This document shows positions 1-4,567 of a DNA stretch of 7,298 nt, piece by piece (the first letter of the stretch is position 1; every line of letters begins with the position of its first letter). The DNA is from an uncultured Victivallaceae bacterium (lineage in GTDB: Bacteria > Verrucomicrobiota > Lentisphaeria > Victivallales > Victivallaceae). The notes beneath the pieces were generated by a model, which was given only the letters and a program-made list of their open reading frames with translations, did not search any database and had not been told where the DNA came from. The stretch lies in contig CAKUKT010000122.1 of NCBI GenBank assembly GCA_934663655.1, positions 1 to 7,298 on the forward strand, in the 5' to 3' direction. A program made the position numbers and the translations under genes.

Positions 1-109
1 CGTAGACCACCGTTTTCTCCCCGAGAAGTTCGAGCCCGGACCAGTCGAGGTCGCCGGGGTTCAGAGTAAAGCCGTCAAGTACGACGATTTTATTGGCTTT
101 GGCGTTCAT
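1..109 (-). CDS. D-isomer-specific 2-hydroxyacid dehydrogenase, N-terminal fragment (runs off window)
   Basis: Only the first 36 codons are present; the gene continues past base 1. Translation from the ATG at 109-107 begins MNAKANKIVVLDGFTLNPGD and goes on to LDWSGLELLGEKTVVY. The 'KIVVLDG.TLNPGDL.W.GL..LGE.TVY' pattern is the usual N-terminus of glycerate dehydrogenase-like members of the D-2-hydroxyacid dehydrogenase family, which interconvert 2-oxo acids and D-2-hydroxy acids with NAD(P)H in the cytoplasm. The NAD-binding Rossmann domain and catalytic Arg/Glu/His lie outside the window, so substrate and integrity cannot be judged. The start follows the RraA-like stop by 6 bp. A GGTGA ribosome-binding sequence overlaps that stop and sits 6 nt before the ATG, indicating co-transcription and probable translational coupling. 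The family call rests on recalled N-terminal similarity only. Confidence 0.72.
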   Translation of the reverse strand, partial: MNAKANKIVVLDGFTLNPGDLDWSGLELLGEKTVVY

Positions 110-115
110 GTCAAA

Positions 116-859
116 TCACCATTCCCCGGCGCCGCCGAATTTATCGTGAACGTTTTTCGCAAATTGCGCACCCGCGGCGGTGAGACGCGAAATCACCTCC
201 TCGTGGCTCATTCCGAAGGAGAAACGCGATGCGGGAATCACCGTCGAACACTCGTTGTCATCCATGAAACGCGCCGCCTCAAGCAGTCCCTCTTCGTCCT
301 CCGGAGGAATCGCCAGAAAACCGTGTTTGTCCGCGTGAATCAATTGACCGGGTTCGATCCGGCAGCCGAATACCTCCACCGGAACACCCCATTCCACCGG
401 GCAGGAATAGGCGTGGCCGATTGCGAAACGTCGCGCCAGCGCCTTGAATCCGGCGTTGGTCATTTCGTCGACATCCCGGATGGCGCCGTCGGTGATCGTT
501 CCCACACAGCCGAGCGCACGGTGGGCGTTGGAATTTACCTCGCCCCAGAATGCGCCGACGCACCGCGGCTTGTCGAGATCCTGAACCACGACGATCTTGG
601 GGCCGGGGATGGACGCGACGTAGGAACGATATTGTGTCCAGGCGTCGGGATTGTTTTTCGGCACCGACGCGTCGGAGGGGCGGAAGGTCACAGTTACGGC
701 GTAGCCGACCATCGGTCCCATCTGCGGCATGAAGTCGGTCAACGGTTCCAGATTGAAACATTCCCGGGAAATGTCGTGTTTGGTCACCTGTTCCCAGCCG
801 TTGTAGATGGTCGGGGTGTTCCAGCGTTTGAGTTCGAGCAATTTCGCATGACTGAGCAT
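116..859 (-). CDS. RraA-like family protein (possible class II 4-hydroxy-2-oxoacid aldolase/decarboxylase)
   Basis: A 247-residue cytoplasmic protein with no signal peptide. The core RraA/HMG-aldolase signature is present: W105-G106-E107 beginning the glycine-rich loop, then G117-C-V-G120-T-I-T-D124-G125-A-I-R128-D129. The R-D pair plus acidic neighbours (D131, E132) matches the Mg-binding and pyruvate-binding site of 4-hydroxy-4-methyl-2-oxoglutarate aldolases. The C-terminal H175-A-D177-x-x-G-F-x-A-I-P segment is also typical. At 247 residues it is longer than classical RraA (about 160), with extra sequence at both ends, as in RraA-like proteins annotated as aldolases or 'dimethylmenaquinone methyltransferase-like'. 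The retained R-D site favours an enzyme over the RNase E inhibitor role, but that is inference. The ATG at 859-857 follows an AAGGAA Shine-Dalgarno (868-873) at 8 nt spacing, which supports the start. It lies between a sugar symporter and a 2-hydroxyacid dehydrogenase, suggesting sugar-acid catabolism. Confidence 0.85.
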   Translation of the reverse strand: MLSHAKLLELKRWNTPTIYNGWEQVTKHDISRECFNLEPLTDFMPQMGPMVGYAVTVTFRPSDASVPKNNPDAWTQYRSYVASIPGPKIVVVQDLDKPRCVGAFWGEVNSNAHRALGCVGTITDGAIRDVDEMTNAGFKALARRFAIGHAYSCPVEWGVPVEVFGCRIEPGQLIHADKHGFLAIPPEDEEGLLEAARFMDDNECSTVIPASRFSFGMSHEEVISRLTAAGAQFAKNVHDKFGGAGEW

Positions 860-867
860 CGTTGCAA

Positions 868-873
868 TTCCTT
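868..873 (-). promoter_or_regulatory. Ribosome-binding site of the RraA-like gene
   Basis: On the minus strand AAGGAA lies 8 nt before the ATG at 859. It is the best purine-rich match near any start in this frame. It fixes the start at 859 rather than at more upstream in-frame codons in the intergenic region. Confidence 0.6.
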
Positions 874-884
874 ATGGTTTGGTT

Positions 885-901
885 TCTCCCGCGGTGGGAG
901 A
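885..901 (-). other. Small hairpin in the symporter-RraA gap
   Basis: TCTCCC and GGGAGA form a perfect 6-bp stem around a 5-base loop. In the minus-strand transcript it lies about 11 nt before the Shine-Dalgarno of the RraA-like gene and is followed by AACCAAACC, not a U-run, so it does not look like an intrinsic terminator. It might adjust message stability or expression between symporter and RraA-like genes, or be chance. The rest of the 103-bp gap (860-962) holds a 9-bp direct repeat, GGTTTGGTT on the plus strand, at 876-884 and 944-952, and no clear promoter. Confidence 0.3.
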
Positions 902-962
902 GTTATTGTTTTTCCACGGGCCGGTAACTCGGGCTTTTTTGCCGGTTTGGTTATCCTGCCGG

Positions 963-2327
963 TCAATTCCGGTTGCCGGGTATGGGGGCGACGTAGTTTC
1001 CGGTGGCCCCTCCCAGCCGCCGCCAGTACATGTAGGCCATGAACAGGCAGAACGTACCGGCAATGGTAAAGAAGAAATCCCAGATGAAGAGATAACGGTA
1101 CAGCCCCATGAATTTGATGAAGTAGCCGCTCAGCCCGGAAATCCCGATCATCAGTATTCCGCGCACGATCACCCCGGCCGAACAGAATTGTCCATATTTC
1201 TCCTGCGGCAGCATTTTCATGTGCATCGGCAGATAGCTGGCCGTCTGGAGTACGTAGACCACTGCGAGCAGAATCGTCAACACCAGGAACGACGTACCGT
1301 CGTTGACGAGATAGAAGCCGAAAATATTCACCAGGGTGATCAGTACTCCGCCGCCGATGTAGAGCAGGATCGGCGGTATCCGGTCAGCGAGCCAGCCCAC
1401 CGGATAGGTGAGCGCGATTATCACCAGCGGATAATAACTCATCGTCACCCCGAATTCTCCGGTGCTCAGGCCGAGCTCTTCGGTGGCGAACAGGACATTA
1501 TAGGTGGTACGGCAGGCGGTGGAGACGGTGTTGATCGCCACCCCGAAAAAGAACCAGTTGTAGATCGCCATGCTGAAACACTCCTCCCAGTAGAGTTTGA
1601 GTTTTCCGAGCATGCTGGCTTTTTTCTCGTTTTCGGCGACCGGGGGATATTCTCCCTCCTTGACCATCAGGCACATCACGGTCATGCCGACGACGTAGAG
1701 CACCGCGCCGCCGGTGAACACCCATTGCATGTGCTCATCGGCGAACTGCATGAAGTAACGTTGGAAAACAAACACCGCGCCGAAGCCGACGATCCGGAAC
1801 AGGGCCGTGAAGCTGCCGATGAACTGGTGAGGCACCACATCGTTGAAGATATAATAGATCACCGAGGTGCAGAAGGTTTCGAAAATCTTGAACGACACCA
1901 GCAGCACCGACGCGACGGCGACGATCACCGCGGCCGCTTCCGCCTCGGAACCCGAACCAAGCAGCGACGCCAGCCACTGGCCGATTTCAGCACTCCAGCC
2001 GAGCAGCAGCAGAAACAACCCGAGAAAGGGCGCGGTGAAAAGCAGATAAGGACGGCGGCGTCCCCAGCGGGTGCGGGTCCGGTCGCTGGCGGTGCTGATG
2101 ATCGGATTCAGCAGCAGATTGACCGCTTCCGGAAACATGATCATCAATATCGAAATCAATTCCGGAGAAGCGCCGTAGCGGTTCAAAAACAGCGGCATCA
2201 ACTGCGGCATGATCTGAAGCATCAGATTGTAGCAGAAGTCCCCCCACAGCAGCCAGACAAAGAGCGTCACCAGTCCAGCCTGGGTATATTTCAGGGTGCC
2301 GACCCGGTAAATTGCGGCGGTATTCAT
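963..2327 (-). CDS. MFS transporter, GPH/SLC45-like sugar:cation symporter
   Basis: A 454-residue integral membrane protein of about 12 hydrophobic segments, roughly at residues 18-40, 55-77, 94-112, 131-150, 172-190, 203-222, 253-272, 296-313, 320-341, 346-362, 383-404 and 412-433. The first cytoplasmic loop carries S81-D82-R83-T-R-T-R-W-G89-R-R-R-P93, the MFS motif A variant of glycoside-pentoside-hexuronide and SLC45/sucrose symporters. The second half has the matching G311-W-L-A-D315-R316, and L373-P-Q-E-K-Y-G379-Q380 recalls a conserved loop of the same group. It probably imports a mono- or oligosaccharide or sugar acid with H+ or Na+; the substrate is unknown. The ATG at 2327 has a strong GGGAGGA Shine-Dalgarno at very short (about 4 nt) spacing. 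It sits 134 bp after the esterase gene and 103 bp before the RraA-like gene, all co-directional, so it is likely the uptake step for products of the upstream secreted enzymes. Confidence 0.9.
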   Translation of the reverse strand: MNTAAIYRVGTLKYTQAGLVTLFVWLLWGDFCYNLMLQIMPQLMPLFLNRYGASPELISILMIMFPEAVNLLLNPIISTASDRTRTRWGRRRPYLLFTAPFLGLFLLLLGWSAEIGQWLASLLGSGSEAEAAAVIVAVASVLLVSFKIFETFCTSVIYYIFNDVVPHQFIGSFTALFRIVGFGAVFVFQRYFMQFADEHMQWVFTGGAVLYVVGMTVMCLMVKEGEYPPVAENEKKASMLGKLKLYWEECFSMAIYNWFFFGVAINTVSTACRTTYNVLFATEELGLSTGEFGVTMSYYPLVIIALTYPVGWLADRIPPILLYIGGGVLITLVNIFGFYLVNDGTSFLVLTILLAVVYVLQTASYLPMHMKMLPQEKYGQFCSAGVIVRGILMIGISGLSGYFIKFMGLYRYLFIWDFFFTIAGTFCLFMAYMYWRRLGGATGNYVAPIPGNRN

Positions 2328-2422
2328 TTTTCCTCCCGGAGTTTGTGCCGGTTCCCGAGCGGCGGCAATTGCGGATACGCAGTTGAGAAGTGCATCACCG
2401 GGATTTCGACAATGTTGTTCAT
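2324..2422 (-). CDS. Candidate 32-residue small ORF or leader peptide overlapping the symporter start
   Basis: An ATG at 2422-2420 opens a 32-codon frame (begins MNNIVEIPVMHFSTAYPQLP, ends KLREEK) whose TGA overlaps the symporter ATG in an ATGA junction. The symporter's GGGAGG Shine-Dalgarno lies inside its last codons, an arrangement typical of translational coupling. Third codon positions are mostly G or C, as in the neighbouring genes. Against it: no convincing Shine-Dalgarno precedes the ATG, the codon before it is a stop, the product matches no family I recognise, and a possible promoter and a palindrome lie in the same DNA. An internal ATG at 2395-2393 would give a 23-residue version. 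It could be a real small protein, a leader peptide controlling the symporter, or chance. Confidence 0.25.
   Translation of the reverse strand: MNNIVEIPVMHFSTAYPQLPPLGNRHKLREEK
2332..2337 (-). promoter_or_regulatory. Strong, closely spaced ribosome-binding site of the symporter gene
   Basis: The minus strand reads GGGAGGAAAAATG: GGGAGG is a near-perfect anti-16S match but leaves only 4-5 nt before the ATG, shorter than the usual 6-9. It supports 2327 as the start. Confidence 0.7.
2366..2385. promoter_or_regulatory. Candidate operator: 20-bp imperfect palindrome upstream of the symporter
   Basis: On the plus strand the left arm is CAATTGCG, the centre GATA and the right arm CGCAGTTG. The arms are 8 bp with one mismatched pair (consensus CAAYTGCG-N4-CGCARTTG). 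It lies about 38 bp before the symporter start, just downstream of the AT-rich part of the gap, where a LacI- or GntR-type repressor site would be expected. No regulator gene is in the window, and this DNA also lies inside the candidate small ORF. Functional assignment is inference. Confidence 0.3.
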
Positions 2423-2439
2423 CTATTTATTGCTTTCAA
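2411..2439 (-). promoter_or_regulatory. Weak candidate promoter for the symporter-RraA-dehydrogenase segment
   Basis: In the only AT-rich part of the 134-bp gap, the minus strand has TTGAAA (2439-2434, 5 of 6 to the -35 consensus) and, after 17 bp, AACATT (2416-2411, 3 of 6 to the -10 consensus but keeping the second A and final T). Transcription would start near 2404, just upstream of the palindrome. The -10 is poor, and the housekeeping promoter consensus may not apply well to this phylum. If this is the promoter, the longer version of the 32-codon ORF could not be translated from this transcript. Confidence 0.2.
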
Positions 2440-2461
2440 ACTGTTTGCTGCCGTTGGAACC

Positions 2462-4558
2462 TCATTTCGTCAGGTAGTCCGGCGGGTTGCTGCGAAATGG
2501 CGATGCGGGAAATCCCTCCCGGTTCCGGAGGTTCGGGTTACCGGGATAATTTCCCCAGCCGTAGGCGACCACCTCGGGGGAGGAAATCCCGGGGGCGGAA
2601 ACCACCACCGTGTCGCCGTCGATCACCGCGTCGGCCCAGACGAATTTGCCGTCGGCTCCGGCGATGGCGAAGCCTTCGAGCTTGTCATCGGCGGCGACCA
2701 GACCGGAACCTGTGCCGGTGAAACTGAGTCTCAGGGTGGAACCCTCTTTTTTCATACCCGAGAATATCGGCCCTCCTCCGGGGCCTTCGCCGCCGTAGGC
2801 GAGAACTTCCGCGGTGGCCGCGGCCCGTGCCCCGAGGGTCTGTTTGTCGCGGGGATGGATATCGTTGGGATCGCCGACGTCGATTGAAACCACCAGTCCG
2901 GTGTGCGGTACCTGCAGCAGCGCGGTTTGAACTTCGCGCAGTCCGGACCAGGAGCCCTCCAGCCGGGGACCCTTGCCGCGCCAGAAATCGCGTGAAAGCA
3001 TTCCGGTCTGCGGCGAACTCTGCCGTTCAAACGCGGAAAGCTGCACCAGAATGAACGGAAGCTGATCATCATTCCAGGCTTTCCGCCACTCATCGATCAG
3101 CAGACGATGCAACTTGAGATAGGTGCGCGGATCACCGGCATCGCTTTCACCCTGGTACCACAGAAAACCACGGATGGGAAAACGACGCCACGGATGAATC
3201 ATCCCGTTGTACAGACAACCGGGAAAATTATGGTTGGGCGTCAGCAGGCGGAAGTCATCCGGCGAAATCGGACGCACCCCGACTGTGTTCGTGTCGAGAC
3301 GAAACTCCTCCTTGCGCAACCAGCCGCCGCCGGCCAGCGGAATTTTCTGCTCCGGCCGGTCGGTCGGGTAGAGCGAAAAGATATCGTTTTTACCGTAAAA
3401 GCCGCCCGGACCGGCGGTATCCACCAGCCGTACCGCCAGCAGATTTTCTCCTGCGCGAACCAGTCGTCCCGGTATCTTATATACCCGGTTGAGCTTATAG
3501 AATCCGGGCGTGAAGTCGTTGGTTTCCCCGATTTTTTCGCCGTTGAAGAAGACCTCGTCATATTCGTCGATCCGGCCGAGAGAGACGGTCAGCTCCCGAC
3601 CCGCCCAGTCGGCGGGAAGTTCCAGTTTGCGCCGGTACCAGTAGACGCAGTCGATATGGCCGGGAACGTTGCCCGGAATGGAACTCTTTTCCCATTTGGA
3701 GTCGTCAAAATCCGGCAATGCATATTTTTTCAGCGCATAGACGATACGATCTCCGCCTGAAGCAAGAAAACGTTTCAGCCACTCCCGGTAGCGGTCGCGG
3801 ATCGCGGTCAGCGCTTCTTCATCCCCGGCGTCGAGGGCGCGGCGCGCTTCAGCGGCTCCGGCGATTGATTCACATTCACCGGTAAGGCCGGCACGCCGCA
3901 GGCCGCTTTCCGGAAGCCACGCCTTGATCGTTGAGCCGCCCCGGCTCGCATTGATTATTCCCACCGGTACGTCAAGTTTCTGTTGCAGATCCCGGCCGAA
4001 GAAATATCCGAGTGCGCTGAAGCTGCCGATGGCTTCAGGAGTACAAACCACCCACTCCGGTCCTCGGGGCTCCTCGCACGGAACTCCGGGGGAGAGCTGC
4101 GGACGCGAGGCGGCATTGAACAATCGCAATTGCGGATGGTTCGCCGCCGCAAGTTCCGCTTCGGCGTTCGCGGCCCGCCATTCCGGACGGGAACTGTAGA
4201 GCGGCATCTCCATGTTGCTCTGGCCGCTGCACAGCCAGACTTCCCCCACCAGAATGTCTTTCAGTTCTATTTTACGGCCGTTCGCGGTCGCCGTCAGCGT
4301 CCACGGACCTCCGGCCGTCATCGGGGGAAATTTTGCCGTCCAGTCGCCGTTTTCACCGGCAACGGTGGTAACGTTCTGCCCGGCCAGGGTCACGGTTACC
4401 TCTTCACCCGGGGCGGCGGTGCCGCTGATCGGAATCTCCCGATCCCGCTGAAGTACCATGTGGTTGCTGAAAATCCGGTTCAATGCGAAATCCGGAACGT
4501 CGGCCGCAAGTAGCACGACGGCGGAAAGCAGTGCCGGAACTATGAAGAATGTTTTCAT
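2462..4558 (-). CDS. Secreted sialate O-acetylesterase-family SGNH esterase with inserted beta-sandwich domain
   Basis: A 698-residue exported esterase predicted to remove O-acetyl groups from sialic acids or other glycan sugars. Residues 1-19 (MKTFFIVPALLSAVVLLAA) form a signal peptide. Next comes the family's N-terminal segment (R28-I-F-S-N-H-M-V-L-Q-R-D, then a PGEEVTV strand). The SGNH core has C110-S-G-Q-S114-N-M with S114 as likely nucleophile, S205-R-G-G208 with K212-A-W, W467-Y-Q-G-E471-S-D, and D566-I-H568-P as catalytic His block, followed by K572 and R578. Between about 284 and 400 an inserted galactose-binding/GH2-like beta-sandwich (FDDSKWEKSSIPG to FYGKNDIFSLYP) splits the hydrolase, a known family arrangement. 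A small beta-rich tail (590-670) follows. An upstream in-frame ATG at 4597 would add 13 polar residues before the signal peptide. The ATG at 4558 is preferred because it opens the signal peptide, has GGTGA 4 nt upstream and overlaps the previous stop. The true substrate is uncertain (sialate, xylan or pectin acetyl). Confidence 0.88.
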   Translation of the reverse strand: MKTFFIVPALLSAVVLLAADVPDFALNRIFSNHMVLQRDREIPISGTAAPGEEVTVTLAGQNVTTVAGENGDWTAKFPPMTAGGPWTLTATANGRKIELKDILVGEVWLCSGQSNMEMPLYSSRPEWRAANAEAELAAANHPQLRLFNAASRPQLSPGVPCEEPRGPEWVVCTPEAIGSFSALGYFFGRDLQQKLDVPVGIINASRGGSTIKAWLPESGLRRAGLTGECESIAGAAEARRALDAGDEEALTAIRDRYREWLKRFLASGGDRIVYALKKYALPDFDDSKWEKSSIPGNVPGHIDCVYWYRRKLELPADWAGRELTVSLGRIDEYDEVFFNGEKIGETNDFTPGFYKLNRVYKIPGRLVRAGENLLAVRLVDTAGPGGFYGKNDIFSLYPTDRPEQKIPLAGGGWLRKEEFRLDTNTVGVRPISPDDFRLLTPNHNFPGCLYNGMIHPWRRFPIRGFLWYQGESDAGDPRTYLKLHRLLIDEWRKAWNDDQLPFILVQLSAFERQSSPQTGMLSRDFWRGKGPRLEGSWSGLREVQTALLQVPHTGLVVSIDVGDPNDIHPRDKQTLGARAAATAEVLAYGGEGPGGGPIFSGMKKEGSTLRLSFTGTGSGLVAADDKLEGFAIAGADGKFVWADAVIDGDTVVVSAPGISSPEVVAYGWGNYPGNPNLRNREGFPASPFRSNPPDYLTK

Positions 4559-4567
4559 TTTTTCACC
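4555..4567 (-). promoter_or_regulatory. Coupled stop/start junction (ATGA) with GGTGA ribosome-binding site
   Basis: The minus strand reads GGTGAAAAAATGA. The TGA of the glycosidase-like gene overlaps the ATG of the esterase, with GGTGA (4567-4563) 4 nt upstream inside the last codons of the first gene. This decides the esterase start and implies translation of both proteins from one message by coupled re-initiation. Confidence 0.7.

Noticed and set aside
885..911. Possible rho-independent terminator in the symporter-RraA gap
   Set aside because: The stem is only 6 bp and no U-run follows on the minus strand, the direction of transcription; a T-rich stretch lies on the wrong side.
146..1042. 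Plus-strand open frame of 298 codons
   Set aside because: It is antisense to the RraA-like gene and crosses the gap and the end of the symporter gene; no motif or ribosome-binding site supports it.
2440..2461. Possible terminator just after the esterase stop
   Set aside because: The only symmetric element, CAAACAGTTTG, cannot form a stable hairpin and no U-run follows it.
879..2477. Long plus-strand open frame of 532 codons
   Set aside because: It lies antisense to the symporter gene; its product is rich in His, Gln, Arg, Asp and Glu in the pattern expected when hydrophobic codons are read backwards. It has no recognisable domain.
4121..4136. GCAATTGCGGAT shared with the palindrome region near 2365
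   Set aside because: A 12-base match inside esterase coding sequence is expected by chance in a window of this size and lacks the second palindrome arm.
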